A DNA stretch of 64,000 nucleotides, taken from positions 7,393,001-7,457,000 of the forward strand of contig NZ_CP025113.1 of NCBI RefSeq assembly GCF_002831585.1, read 5' to 3'. Source of the DNA: Bradyrhizobium sp. SK17 (lineage in GTDB: Bacteria; Pseudomonadota; Alphaproteobacteria; Rhizobiales; Xanthobacteraceae). The notes below the pieces were generated by a model, which had not been told where the DNA came from, did no database searches, and saw nothing but the letters and a program-made list of their open reading frames with translations. Shown here in pieces: positions 33,236 to 44,153 of the stretch. The first letter of the stretch is position 1. Each line of letters begins with the position of its first letter. The position numbers and the translations under genes are program-made.

Positions 33236-33323
33236 CGCGGTGCACTCCTCATGTGATCGTCACCATGTAAATACGTTCCCATAAAAATGGAAGATGGGCG
33301 GTATTTATCGCTGCGCGAGAATT

Positions 33324-33348
33324 GGAACTTTCGCCAAACCGGTTTGTT
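33324..33348 (+). promoter_or_regulatory. Candidate EcfG-type promoter for the DUF3309 gene
   Basis: GGAAC (33324-33328), a 16-nt spacer and TGTT (33345-33348), about 55 nt before the ATG at 33404. It fits the alphaproteobacterial general-stress consensus in all eight key positions except that the first -10 base is T. Confidence 0.62.
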
Positions 33349-33403
33349 TTCCTCGCGCGTAGGGCAGAGACGAACAGGCCCGCGGGGCTGAGGAGAGCTT
33401 GAA

Positions 33404-33568
33404 ATGTCACTTGGAACGATCATCCTTATTATTCTGGTCATCGCGCTGCTTGGCGGCTTCAGCGGCATTGGCGGCGGACCGTTCTACGGCACCGGCTATT
33501 ATGGCGGCGGCGGTCTCGGCCTGGTGATCGTGATCCTGCTGATCCTGCTGCTGCTCGGACGCATCTAG
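33404..33568 (+). CDS. DUF3309 family small membrane peptide
   Basis: 54 residues: an N-terminal hydrophobic helix (LGTIILIILVIALLGG), a glycine/tyrosine-rich middle (GTGYYGGGGLG) and a second helix (LVIVILLILLLLGRI). This two-helix, Gly-rich layout is DUF3309, small inner-membrane peptides common in alphaproteobacteria and often stress induced. AGGAGAG lies 6 nt before the ATG. The predicted upstream general-stress promoter supports that role. Molecular function unknown. Confidence 0.85.
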   Translation: MSLGTIILIILVIALLGGFSGIGGGPFYGTGYYGGGGLGLVIVILLILLLLGRI

Positions 33569-33610
33569 CGCATGGACGCGTGTCGCGTCGTATCCGCATC
33601 AACACCTGTC

Positions 33611-33638
33611 ATCACCCGCTTTCGCGAAAGCGGGTGAT
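33611..33638. terminator. Perfect 28-bp palindrome
   Basis: ATCACCCGCTTTCG followed at once by its exact reverse complement. It lies about 45 nt after the DUF3309 stop and about 80 nt beyond the ligD stop on the other strand, so it could end both convergent transcripts. No T-tract is present, and a repeat element is an alternative. Confidence 0.5.
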
Positions 33639-33716
33639 TCAATATTCCAGAGGCGTCAACGATTGAATCGACAGGCTACGGCGTACTGGATACGGGGTAT
33701 CACGAGGAGAACGCGC

Positions 33717-36368
33717 TCACTGCGCAGCAAGCTTCTTGATCGCCGCCTTGATCGATGACGCCGCATCGTCATAGCCGTCCCAGGCCTTGGTCTTCGCAAG
33801 CAGCGCCGGCACCGACCTCACCGTGTACTTTGCCGGATCGAGATCGCCACGCACCTGTGTCCAGGTCAGCGGCATCGACACCGTCGCGCCCGGCCGCGCC
33901 CGCGGCGAGACCACCGCGACCGCCGTCGCGAGCCGGTCGTTGCGCAGATAATCGAGGAAGATCTTTCCGGTGCGCTTGGCTTTGGACATGTTGATCAGAT
34001 AGCGCTCCGGGTCATCCTGCGCCATCCATTGGCAGATGCCCTGCGCGAAGGCCTTGGCCTCCTTCCAGGTCACCTTGTCCCTGGCCCCCGACTGCAACGG
34101 CGCGACGACATGAAGGCCCTTGCCACCGGTGGTCTTGCAGAAGCTTTCGAGGCCGACCGCGGTCAGCCGCTGGCGCATCTCCTTGGCAGCGTCGACGACG
34201 TCGGAGAACGCCACGTCGGGCGCCGGATCGAGATCGAACACCAGCCGGCCCGGCGTATCATAGGCGTCGGGCGCGCAATTCCAGGGATGCAGCTCGAGGC
34301 CGCCGAGCTGCGCGACCGCGGCCAGCCCCTCGATCTGGTCGATCTGCAAATACGGTTTGCGGTCGCCCGAGACCTTGGCAAGCTTCAGCAGCTTCGACGT
34401 GCCGGCCATCGCGTGACGCTGGAAGAACGTCTCGCCCTTGATGCCGTCGGGCGCGCGCACGATCGAGCACGGCCGCCCCTTGAGATAGCCGATCATCCAT
34501 TCGCCGACCGCCTCGAAATAGCTGGCGAGGTCGAGCTTGGTCACCGGCTCGCCGTCGCCGGCATCGGGCCACAACGCCTTGTCGGGATGCGAGATGGCGA
34601 CGCCCATCACCTCGCTCGACGCCTTGCCTTTCGCCATCGGCTTCACCACTCTGGTTACGACCGGTCGCTCGGCCTCGACCTCATGCGCCGGCTTGTCCTG
34701 CCGCAGCCCCTTGAAGGCGGCCTGGCGGATATTGCCGGCGTCGGTCCAGCCCGCGAACTCGATCTCGGCGACGAGCTCGGGCTTCAGCCAGTGCACGTCG
34801 CGAGTCTTTTTCGGCGCATCCTTGCCGCCGAACGGGCTCGTGTCGGAGGCAGCTTCCTTCAGCGCCGGCATGATGCGGCGGACGGTATCCTGGCCAAAGC
34901 CGGTGCCGACGATGCCGACAAAGGCCAGATGATCGCCGCGATAGACGCCGGCCATCAGCGAGCGGAATTTGCCGTTGGTGGTCTTCCAGCCGCCGAGCAC
35001 CACCTCGTGGCCGGCGCGGATTTTGGCCTTGGTCCAGTCGTCGGAACGGCCGGAGCGATAGGCCCCGTCGAGCCGCTTGGAGACGATGCCTTCCAACCCG
35101 AGCTTGCGCGCGGACTCCAGCACGGCATCGCCGCTCTCCTCGAAATGCTCGACATAGCGGATCAAGGGGTTCTTGCCCTTGCGCGCCGCGAGCAACGCTT
35201 GCAACTGCGCCTTGCGCTCGGCGAGCGGCAGCGGGCGGATATCCTCGGTGCCTGCAAACAGCAGGTCGAACGCGTAGAAGATCAGTTGCTCGGTCTTGCC
35301 GTCGGAGAGCGCGGCCTGCAACGTTGAAAAATGCGGCGTTCCGTTCTCGTCGAGCGCGACGATCTCGCCGTCGATTAAGGCATCCGGCAGCTTGCAGGCC
35401 TCCTCCACGATCGCGGCGAACTTGTCCGACCAATCGAGTCCCTTGCGGGTCTTCACGTCAGCCTCGCCATCCTCCACGCGAAGCTGCACGCGATAGCCGT
35501 CGAACTTGATCTCGTGGCCCCAGCCGGCGCCATTCGGCGGAGACTCGACCGCGGCGCAGAGCTGCGGCGAGACGAAATCGGGCATCTCCGCCACCTGCTT
35601 CGGTTTCGCCCTCGGCCGCTCCTTCAACTGCGCCTTCAGCTTTGCCTTTGGCGCCGGCGCCTTGGTCTTCGCGCGGGCGTCCGCGGCCATGCCGTGATTG
35701 GACTGCCAGACCGCATCCGCTGTGGCCTTGCCGTTGCCCTTCGCCAGCATGAACGGCTTCGGCGCCCGGCCCTTGCCGGCTGCGATCTGCGCCATCGAAC
35801 GGCCCGACGCAACCGAGCGATCCTCTCCGAGAACCGCTTCGCCATCGCCATCGACGGCATATTCATCCCGGTGCTTGATCAATAGCCAATTGGTGCGCTT
35901 GCCGCCGAAGCGGTCGCTCTTCATTCGCACCAGCACCCAGCTGCCGTGCAGCTTCTCGCCATGCAGGGTGAACTTCAGGTCGCCCTTCTTGAAGCCGCGC
36001 TCGGGATCGTCAGAGTCCCAGGTGCCGCGATCCCACAGCTGCACGGTGCCGCCGCCATACTGGTCTTCCGGGATCGTACCTTCGAAATCGCCATAGTCGA
36101 GCGGATGATCCTCGACCTCGACCGCGAGCCGCTTGTCATGCGGATCGAGCGATGGCCCGCGCGTCACCGCCCAGGATTTGAAGACGCCATCGAACTCCAG
36201 CCTGAAATCATAGTGCAGCCGCGTCGCGTCATGCTTCTGGATCACGAAGCGGCGCTGCTTGCTCGGTGCGACCTTGACGTCGCCCGACGGCTCACTGGTC
36301 TTCTCGAAGTCGCGCTTCTTGCGATAGGTGGTGAGGTTTCTCAGCGACACGTGATTTCTCAGCGACAC
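33717..36368 (-). CDS. ligD: Multifunctional ATP-dependent DNA ligase LigD (NHEJ)
   Basis: 883 residues from the GTG at 36366-36368, which has GAGG 7 nt upstream. An alternative GTG at 36348-36350 gives the usual N-terminus [15 protein letters not shown]. The domain order is phosphoesterase (about 35-190; [20 protein letters not shown]), a basic Ala/Lys linker (about 215-255), ATP ligase with the nucleotidyl Lys near 288 in [12 protein letters not shown], then the Pol/primase domain ([15 protein letters not shown] near 711). This PE-Lig-Pol order is the Pseudomonas type, not the mycobacterial one. It processes and seals double-strand breaks with Ku, encoded divergently next door. Confidence 0.95.
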   Translation of the reverse strand: MSLRNHVSLRNLTTYRKKRDFEKTSEPSGDVKVAPSKQRRFVIQKHDATRLHYDFRLEFDGVFKSWAVTRGPSLDPHDKRLAVEVEDHPLDYGDFEGTIPEDQYGGGTVQLWDRGTWDSDDPERGFKKGDLKFTLHGEKLHGSWVLVRMKSDRFGGKRTNWLLIKHRDEYAVDGDGEAVLGEDRSVASGRSMAQIAAGKGRAPKPFMLAKGNGKATADAVWQSNHGMAADARAKTKAPAPKAKLKAQLKERPRAKPKQVAEMPDFVSPQLCAAVESPPNGAGWGHEIKFDGYRVQLRVEDGEADVKTRKGLDWSDKFAAIVEEACKLPDALIDGEIVALDENGTPHFSTLQAALSDGKTEQLIFYAFDLLFAGTEDIRPLPLAERKAQLQALLAARKGKNPLIRYVEHFEESGDAVLESARKLGLEGIVSKRLDGAYRSGRSDDWTKAKIRAGHEVVLGGWKTTNGKFRSLMAGVYRGDHLAFVGIVGTGFGQDTVRRIMPALKEAASDTSPFGGKDAPKKTRDVHWLKPELVAEIEFAGWTDAGNIRQAAFKGLRQDKPAHEVEAERPVVTRVVKPMAKGKASSEVMGVAISHPDKALWPDAGDGEPVTKLDLASYFEAVGEWMIGYLKGRPCSIVRAPDGIKGETFFQRHAMAGTSKLLKLAKVSGDRKPYLQIDQIEGLAAVAQLGGLELHPWNCAPDAYDTPGRLVFDLDPAPDVAFSDVVDAAKEMRQRLTAVGLESFCKTTGGKGLHVVAPLQSGARDKVTWKEAKAFAQGICQWMAQDDPERYLINMSKAKRTGKIFLDYLRNDRLATAVAVVSPRARPGATVSMPLTWTQVRGDLDPAKYTVRSVPALLAKTKAWDGYDDAASSIKAAIKKLAAQ
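36337..36368 (-). repeat. 18-bp period tandem duplication at the ligD start
   Basis: The 14-bp unit TTTCTCAGCGACAC (plus strand) occurs at 36337-36350 and 36355-36368, a period of 18 bp. In the protein this gives VSLRNH then VSLRNL, and each copy brings an in-frame GTG that can act as a start. Confidence 0.8.
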
Positions 36369-36416
36369 ATCCAGGCCTCGACGCAAACGGCGGCCGCCGC
36401 CCCGGCGCGGCCATCA

Positions 36417-36441
36417 GGAACCAAAACCTACGGTATCCGTT
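36417..36441 (+). promoter_or_regulatory. Candidate EcfG-type promoter for ku
   Basis: GGAAC (36417-36421), a 16-nt spacer and CGTT (36438-36441), an exact consensus match, ending 33 nt before the ku ATG. Confidence 0.7.
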
Positions 36442-36449
36442 CAAGTTCC
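36425..36449 (-). promoter_or_regulatory. Candidate EcfG-type promoter for ligD
   Basis: On the minus strand: GGAAC (36449-36445), a 16-nt spacer and GGTT (36428-36425). It overlaps the ku promoter by 17 bp in the opposite direction. It leaves a leader of about 45-50 nt before the GTG at 36368. Confidence 0.6.
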
Positions 36450-36474
36450 AAACTCAAGCTGTTTGGAGACGATC

Positions 36475-37362
36475 ATGGCCGCTCCCCGCGCCTACTGGAA
36501 AGGCACGCTCAAGCTCTCGCTGGTGTCATGCCCGGTGGCGCTCTACCCGGCCTCGACCACGGTCGAGAAGACCCGCTTCCACATGATCAACCGGGAGACC
36601 GGCAACCGCCTGAAGCAGCAGATGGTCGATGCCGAGACCGGCGACGTCGTCGAGGGCGACCAGAAGGGTCGCGGCTACGAGGTGAGCAAGGGCAAATATG
36701 TCGAGATCGAAAAGGACGAGCTCGAGGCGGTCCAGATCGAGAGCAACCACACCATCGATATCGATGCTTTCGTGCCCGAAAGCGAGATCGACAAGCGCTA
36801 TCTCGACCACCCCTATTACATCAGGCCCGACGGCAAGGCCGGCATCGACGCGTTCGCAGTGATCCGCGACGCCATGAAGGACCAGGACCGGGTCGCGCTG
36901 GCCCGGATCGTGCTGACCAACCGCGAGCATGTGATCGCGATCGAGCCACTCGACAAGGGCATGCTCGGCACCACCTTGCGCTACCCCTATGAGGTACGCG
37001 ACGCTGACGATTATTTCGACGACATCAAGAGCCCGAAGGTGACCAAGGACATGATCGAGCTCGCCGGCCACATCCTCGACAGCAAGGCCGCGCATTTCGA
37101 CCCGTCAAAGTTCAAGGACGAGTACGAGACCGCGCTGAAAGCCCTGGTCCGCCGCAAGGCCGCCGGCAAGCCGATCAAGGCCGCCGAGCGCGAGGAGAAG
37201 CCGAGCAATGTGGTGAGCCTGATGGACGCGTTGAAGCAGAGCCTGAAGAGCGGCAAAAGCGGCGCAAGGCGCTCGGGCTCGACCGCGCGACGCCCGACAT
37301 CGCACCGCCGCGCGGCGAAGAAGGCGCACCGGTCGACTACGCGTCGGCAAACGGCGGGGTAG
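36475..37362 (+). CDS. ku: Ku protein, non-homologous end joining
   Basis: 295 residues from the ATG at 36475 (GGAG 6 nt upstream; a TTG four codons earlier is less likely). The Ku core begins APRAYWKGTLKLSLVSCPVALYPA and continues with KQQMVDAETGDVVEGDQKGRG-type sequence. It ends in a basic tail rich in Ser, Arg and Lys after about residue 255, a feature of bacterial Ku proteins that bind DNA beyond the ring. Ku homodimers thread on DNA ends and recruit LigD. The two genes are divergent with interleaved candidate stress promoters. Confidence 0.95.
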   Translation: MAAPRAYWKGTLKLSLVSCPVALYPASTTVEKTRFHMINRETGNRLKQQMVDAETGDVVEGDQKGRGYEVSKGKYVEIEKDELEAVQIESNHTIDIDAFVPESEIDKRYLDHPYYIRPDGKAGIDAFAVIRDAMKDQDRVALARIVLTNREHVIAIEPLDKGMLGTTLRYPYEVRDADDYFDDIKSPKVTKDMIELAGHILDSKAAHFDPSKFKDEYETALKALVRRKAAGKPIKAAEREEKPSNVVSLMDALKQSLKSGKSGARRSGSTARRPTSHRRAAKKAHRSTTRRQTAG

Positions 37363-37372
37363 GCCTTCACCG

Positions 37373-37458
37373 CGTCATTGCGAGCGAAACGAAGCAATCC
37401 ATCTTTCCGCCCATGCTGAAGGATGGATTGATTCGTCGCTACGCGTCTCGCAATGACA
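37373..37458. repeat. Palindromic intergenic repeat, family A, copy 1
   Basis: Arms CGTCATTGCGAGCGAAACGA and its near reverse complement ending CTCGCAATGACA flank inner arms GCAATCCAT and ATGGATTG. The same element occurs at 41931-42011. This REP-like family is one I recall as widespread in Bradyrhizobium. It lies between the convergent ku and DUF6496 genes and may end both transcripts. Confidence 0.8.
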
Positions 37459-37472
37459 AACGGCTCGGCACC

Positions 37473-37703
37473 CTACCGCTTCGCAGCCTTTCGCTTCTTG
37501 GCGGTCTTCCGTTTCTTCGTTGTCTTCGCCTTCTTCGGCACCTTACGGCCCTTGGCGCGCGCCTCCGACAGTCCGATCGCGATCGCCTGCTTGCGGCTCG
37601 TCACCTTCTTCTTGGAGCCGCCGCTACGCAGCGTCCCGGCTTTGCGCTTCTTCATCACGCGCTCGACATCCTCAGATGCCCTCCGCGAGTATTTCCTTGC
37701 CAT
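37473..37703 (-). CDS. DUF6496-type small basic protein
   Basis: 76 residues from the ATG at 37701-37703, with GGGAG 7 nt upstream. It reads ARKYSRRASEDVERVMKKRK, then GTLRSGGSKKKVTSRKQAIA and IGLSEARAKGRKVPKK, and ends in a Lys/Arg/Thr-rich tail. The middle block is the signature of a small family (DUF6496) found across bacteria. The high Lys/Arg content suggests nucleic-acid binding (inference). A GGAAC-N16-GCTT motif sits at the correct distance upstream. Confidence 0.85.
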   Translation of the reverse strand: MARKYSRRASEDVERVMKKRKAGTLRSGGSKKKVTSRKQAIAIGLSEARAKGRKVPKKAKTTKKRKTAKKRKAAKR

Positions 37704-37728
37704 GACGTGTCTCCCGGTAAGGCAGACC

Positions 37729-37753
37729 AAGCCGCGATGGCAGCGAAAGTTCC
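37729..37753 (-). promoter_or_regulatory. Candidate EcfG-type promoter for the DUF6496 gene (degenerate -10)
   Basis: On the minus strand: GGAAC (37753-37749), a 16-nt spacer and GCTT (37732-37729), giving a leader of about 15-20 nt. It has the same -10 variant as the glgE candidate. Confidence 0.45.
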
Positions 37754-37837
37754 GGCCTGTGTCGTCGCACGGCTTGGCCGGGCGACCCAGCATTCCGAGG
37801 CAGTGCTGATCAAGCGGAGAAGCCTCGGCGTACTGGA

Positions 37838-37857
37838 TGCCCCGCCTTCGCGGGGCA
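37838..37857 (-). terminator. Stem-loop terminator after kdpE
   Basis: An 8-bp stem (TGCCCCGC / GCGGGGCA) with a 4-nt loop begins 8 nt past the kdpE stop. GC-rich, no T-tract. Confidence 0.55.
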
Positions 37858-37864
37858 TGACAGC

Positions 37865-38554
37865 TCAGTCGGCCGCGCGCAGCCGATAGCCGATACCGGT
37901 CTCGGTCAGCACGAATTGCGGACGCTCAGGGTCGGCCTCGATCTTCTGGCGGAGCTGCCGGACATAGACCCGCAGATATTGCGCGTCAGTCAACTCGTCC
38001 CACAATTCCTTCAAGAGGAAACGATGGGTCAGCACCTTGCCGGCGTGCTGCACCAGCACGCGCAGCAGGTCATACTCCTTCGGCGACAGCTTGATCTCTT
38101 TCTCGCCAACCTTGACGATCCGGCGCACCAGGTCGACCGAGAGATCGCCGGAGCGGAACACCGGCCGTTCGCCCTGCACCTGCAACTGATGACGGAGCGC
38201 CGCGCGGAGCCGCGCCAGCAATTCGTCCATGCCGAACGGCTTGGTCAGGTAGTCGTCGGCGCCGAGATCGAGCGCCTGCACCTTGCCGGCCTCGTCGCCG
38301 CGGCTCGACAGCACCACGATCGGCACGCTCTCATTGCGTCCGCGGATCATGCGCAGGAGATCATGGCCCTGGATGTCGGGCAGGCCGAGATCGAGGATGA
38401 TCAGCGCCGGTCCTTCGGCCAGCATCTCCAATGCCATCTTGCCGTTGGAGGCCTCGAGGATGTCATAGCCCTGCGTGCTCAGCCCCATCCGCAGCAGCTT
38501 GCGAATCGGCGGCTCGTCGTCGATGACCAGGACCTTGATGGGCGTCGCGTTCAT
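37865..38554 (-). CDS. kdpE: KDP operon response regulator KdpE
   Basis: 229 residues, OmpR family. The receiver domain has phospho-acceptor Asp near 55 (LIILDLGLPDIQGHDLL) and VVLSSRGDEAGKVQALDLGADDY. The C-terminal winged helix includes KLSPKEYDLLRVLVQHAGKV and YVRQLRQKIE. It is phosphorylated by KdpD and activates the kdp structural genes. The start overlaps the kdpD stop by 4 bp, so the two are co-translated. Confidence 0.96.
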   Translation of the reverse strand: MNATPIKVLVIDDEPPIRKLLRMGLSTQGYDILEASNGKMALEMLAEGPALIILDLGLPDIQGHDLLRMIRGRNESVPIVVLSSRGDEAGKVQALDLGADDYLTKPFGMDELLARLRAALRHQLQVQGERPVFRSGDLSVDLVRRIVKVGEKEIKLSPKEYDLLRVLVQHAGKVLTHRFLLKELWDELTDAQYLRVYVRQLRQKIEADPERPQFVLTETGIGYRLRAAD

Positions 38555-41262
38555 GCAGCAGTGTCCAGCGCGTTGGTGTCGGCCGGGATCGGCAGGCGGA
38601 TGGTGATGACGGCGCCGCTGCGGTCGGAGCGGTTGGCCGCCGCGATCGTGCCGCGCATCGCCTCGACGAAGCCGCGCGAGATCGCCAGCCCAAGGCCGGT
38701 GCCGGGGCGGACATGGTCGCCCTTCTCGGCGCGATAGAACTTGTCGAACACGCTTTCCAACTCGGCGGCCGGAATGCCGTTGCCCTCGTCCAGGATCTGC
38801 AACGCCACCGCGCCGCGGTCGCGGCTGCCACGAATCGAGATCGTGGTGTCGGAGGGGGCGTATTTGGCGGCGTTGTCGAGCAGGTTGAACAGCACTTGCT
38901 CGAACAGCACCGCGTCGAGCTCCAGCATCGGCAGGTCGGCCGCGAGCTCCAGCGACACCCGGTGATGCACCAGGATCTTGGCGGCACGCCGCAGCGCGCT
39001 GCCGACGATTTCGCCAACATCGTGCCGCGCGGTGTTGGGCACGATGGCGCCGGATTCCAGCTTGGTCATGTCGAGCAGGTTGGCGATGAAACGATTGAGC
39101 CGCTCCGACTCGTCGATCACGGTGGCGAGCAGATCATGCTTCTGGGCGGCGCTCAGATTGGCTTCGAGATCGCGCAGCGCCGACGCCGAGCCGAGCACCG
39201 AGGCCAGCGGCGTCTTGAGGTCGTGCGAGATCGAGGTCAGGAGCGCGCCGCGCAACCGGTCGGATTCGACCGTGCGCTTGACCCGGTCCATGTCCTCAAC
39301 CAGCAGCACGCGCTCGATCGCGAGTGCGCCCTGGTCGACCAGCGCATCGAGCAGCCGGCGCTGGTCCGGCGTCAACAGCGGTCCGGTTCGGTCGTCGTCG
39401 ATGCCGATCACCCCGATCGGGCCACGACCGGTGCGCATCGGCAGAAACAGGCGCTTGCCGCCCGGTAGCGTGTCCGAGCCGCGGCCGGCCGGGCGGTCGT
39501 TGCCCCAGGCCCAGTTGGCGGCAGCGAGATCGGCCTGGTCGAGCTGGTCTTCGGGCGGATAGCCGCTCTTGACCGTCAGCATGCCGCCCTCCGGCAGCAG
39601 CAGCACCACGCGCACCTTGAGCATCAGCGCGATCTGATAGGCGGTCGCCCACAGCACGTCGTCGAGCGTCGCGGTGCCGGCGAGCTTGCGGCTGAAAGCG
39701 TAGAGTGATTCGGTGGTGCGGACCCGGCCGATCGCGGTGTCGGCCTGGGTGCGCACCCGCGCCGCGACATTGGAGACGATCAGCGCGATCAGCATGAAAA
39801 AGAAGAACGCCGCGACATTGGTCGGGTCGGTGATGGTGAAGGTGTAGACCGGCGGCAGGAAGAAGAAATTGTAGCACAGCGAGGCCGCGACGCTCGCCAG
39901 CAGCGACGGCCACAGACCGTAGCGCGCCGCGGCGCCGACCACGACGGTGATGAAGACGAGATCGACGTTCTCGATGCCGAAGAACGGCTGGATCAGCTTG
40001 GCCGCGCCGAGCCCCAATGCCGTCAGCAGCAGCGCCATCAGATAGGGCTGCGGCTTGAACGGCTCCTGCCGCTGCGCGGTCTGCACCGCCGCCTTGCCGA
40101 CCGGCAGCTCGTCGCCGGCGATCACGTTGACGCTGATATTGCCGGCCCGGCGCACCAGGTCGTGCACCACTGAGCCGTGTGTCAGCTCGAACCAGCGCGA
40201 GCGCGTCGACTTGCCGATGATGATCTGGGTGACGTTGTTGGCCTGGGCGAAGCTGATGACGTCGTCGGCGATGCGGCGGCCGACCCCGGGCAGCGTCAGC
40301 GCCTCGCCGCCGAGCGACTCCGCGAGCCGCATGGTGTCGGCCAGCCGGTCGCGCTGCTCGTCGCTCAGTTGCAGGCTGCGCCGGGTCTCGATGCTGACCG
40401 CGGTCCATTGCGCATGCAGCCGGTCGGCCAACCGCTTGGTGTAACGCACCAGGCCGGCGGCGCGCGGGTCCTCGCTGAGACAGACCAGGATGCGTTCACC
40501 AGCGGCCCAGGGGCCCTGGATCGCATTGGCCTGCATGTGGGTGAGCAGCTGCTCGTCGACCCGTTCGGCGGTGCGGCGCAGCGCCAACTCGCGCAGCGCG
40601 GTCAGGTTACCGGGCGAGAAATAATGCTCCAGCGCGCGCTCGGCCTGCTTGGGCACATAGACCTTGCCCTCCTTCAGCCGCTGGATCAGGTCGTCGGGCG
40701 TGAGGTCGATCAGCTCGATGGCGTCGGCACGATCGACCACCGAGTCCGGCACGGTCTCGCGCACCCGCACATGGGTGATCTGCGCGACGACGTCGTTGAG
40801 GCTCTCGATGTGCTGGATGTTGATCGCGGTGTAGACGTCGATGCCGTGCGACAGCAATTCCTCGACGTCGAGATAGCGCTTCGGATGCCGGCTGCCCGGC
40901 GCATTGGTGTGGGCGAGCTCGTCGACCAGCGCGAGCTGCGGCCGCCGCGCGATTACCGCGTCGAGGTCCATCTCCTCCAGCGTCTGGTCGCGATAGGCCA
41001 GCCGCTTGCGCGGCACCACTTCGAGCCCCCTGAGCAGTGCCTCGGTCTCCGCCCGTCCGTGGGTTTCCACCACCCCGACCACGACGTCGACGCCCGCCTT
41101 GAGGCGGGCGTGGGCGCTCGAAAGCATCTCGTAGGTCTTGCCGACGCCGGGCGCGGCGCCGATGAAGATCTTCAGCCGCCCCGATCGATCGGTCTCGCGA
41201 CGCGCTGCCTCGAGCAGCGCATCCGGCGAGGGTCGTTTTTCAGGGTCGCGCTGATTGGCCAT
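38551..41262 (-). CDS. kdpD: Sensor histidine kinase KdpD
   Basis: 903 residues. The KdpD-specific N-terminal domain has a P-loop (FIGAAPGVGKTYEM, about 33-46) and VDELAHTNAPGSRHPKRYLD; a universal-stress-protein-like domain follows (about 250-375). Four membrane helices lie around 400-505, then a GAF-like domain, HisKA with His near 680 (TSISHDLKTPLASVLGS) and the ATPase domain. This inner-membrane sensor responds to low K+ or osmotic stress and signals to KdpE. It lies 39 bp downstream of kdpC in the same orientation. Confidence 0.96.
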   Translation of the reverse strand: MANQRDPEKRPSPDALLEAARRETDRSGRLKIFIGAAPGVGKTYEMLSSAHARLKAGVDVVVGVVETHGRAETEALLRGLEVVPRKRLAYRDQTLEEMDLDAVIARRPQLALVDELAHTNAPGSRHPKRYLDVEELLSHGIDVYTAINIQHIESLNDVVAQITHVRVRETVPDSVVDRADAIELIDLTPDDLIQRLKEGKVYVPKQAERALEHYFSPGNLTALRELALRRTAERVDEQLLTHMQANAIQGPWAAGERILVCLSEDPRAAGLVRYTKRLADRLHAQWTAVSIETRRSLQLSDEQRDRLADTMRLAESLGGEALTLPGVGRRIADDVISFAQANNVTQIIIGKSTRSRWFELTHGSVVHDLVRRAGNISVNVIAGDELPVGKAAVQTAQRQEPFKPQPYLMALLLTALGLGAAKLIQPFFGIENVDLVFITVVVGAAARYGLWPSLLASVAASLCYNFFFLPPVYTFTITDPTNVAAFFFFMLIALIVSNVAARVRTQADTAIGRVRTTESLYAFSRKLAGTATLDDVLWATAYQIALMLKVRVVLLLPEGGMLTVKSGYPPEDQLDQADLAAANWAWGNDRPAGRGSDTLPGGKRLFLPMRTGRGPIGVIGIDDDRTGPLLTPDQRRLLDALVDQGALAIERVLLVEDMDRVKRTVESDRLRGALLTSISHDLKTPLASVLGSASALRDLEANLSAAQKHDLLATVIDESERLNRFIANLLDMTKLESGAIVPNTARHDVGEIVGSALRRAAKILVHHRVSLELAADLPMLELDAVLFEQVLFNLLDNAAKYAPSDTTISIRGSRDRGAVALQILDEGNGIPAAELESVFDKFYRAEKGDHVRPGTGLGLAISRGFVEAMRGTIAAANRSDRSGAVITIRLPIPADTNALDTAA

Positions 41263-41301
41263 ACCGCAATATAGTCATCCTGCGTGAGCGGGCCTACTCC
41301 C

Positions 41302-41907
41302 CTATTTCGCCTTCGCCGCGTCGAGCGCCAGGTTGAGCGCAAGAACGTTAACGCGGGGCTCGCCGATCACGCCGGCAAAGCGGCCCTGGGTGTTCTGCGT
41401 CACCAGCTCGCGCACCGCGTCCTCCGACATGCTGCGCGCCTTGGCCACCCGCGGTACCTGGAACTGCGCGGCATCCGGCGAGATGTCCGGATCGAGCCCG
41501 CTGGCCGAGGTCGTGACGAGATCGACCGGCACGGAGGCCGACGGGTTCTCCGCCTTCAGCTTCTCGACGTCCTCCTTGACCCGGTCGCTCAGCGCCTTGC
41601 TGGTCGGGCCGAGGTTGGAGCCGCCGGAATTGGCAGCGTTGTAGGGCGCCGGCACGGTCTTGGAGGAGTCGTTCGGATCGGGCGCGACGGTGGCCGACGG
41701 CCGGCCATGGAAGTATTTGTCCTCCTTGAACTCCTGCCCGATCAGGGCGGATCCGATCACCTTGCCGTCCTTCTCGATCAGGCTGCCTTGCGCCTGCTTC
41801 GGGAAGATGACGCCGGCGATCGCCGTCATCGCGAGCGGATAGGCAAGGCCCGTGATCGCGGTCAGCAGGACCAGCACCAGGATGGCGGGGCGGATTTCTC
41901 TCAGCAT
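41302..41907 (-). CDS. kdpC: Potassium-transporting ATPase subunit C
   Basis: 201 residues. One N-terminal membrane helix ([20 protein letters not shown]) is followed by a periplasmic domain with [34 protein letters not shown] and [19 protein letters not shown], all family signatures. KdpC stabilises the KdpFABC complex and aids ATP binding. A REP-like repeat of about 80 bp separates it from kdpB. Confidence 0.96.
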   Translation of the reverse strand: MLREIRPAILVLVLLTAITGLAYPLAMTAIAGVIFPKQAQGSLIEKDGKVIGSALIGQEFKEDKYFHGRPSATVAPDPNDSSKTVPAPYNAANSGGSNLGPTSKALSDRVKEDVEKLKAENPSASVPVDLVTTSASGLDPDISPDAAQFQVPRVAKARSMSEDAVRELVTQNTQGRFAGVIGEPRVNVLALNLALDAAKAK

Positions 41908-41930
41908 GATAGGTCTCCGAATTTTGCGCC

Positions 41931-42011
41931 GTCATTGCGAGGAGCGAAGCGACGAAGCAATCCACACTTTGTTCGCGTACAGATGGATTGCTTCGCTGCG
42001 CTCGCAATGAC
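41931..42011. repeat. Palindromic intergenic repeat, family A, copy 2, inside the kdp operon
   Basis: GTCATTGCGAGGAGCGAAGC at the left and GCTGCGCTCGCAATGAC at the right are near reverse complements, with inner GCAATCCA / TGGATTGC arms. The same family is at 37373-37458. It fills the 112-bp kdpB-kdpC spacer and could cause mRNA cleavage or partial termination within the operon. Confidence 0.82.
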
Positions 42012-42019
42012 TGCTGTGG

Positions 42020-44130
<2,111 letters not shown>

Positions 44131-44153
44131 GGATGTCACTCCGGACAATTCGA

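Noticed and set aside
33236..33310. EcfG-type promoter on the minus strand for the PHA-system gene
   Set aside because: A GGAAC is present on the minus strand but the -10 position reads GATC, without TT at 18-19 nt.
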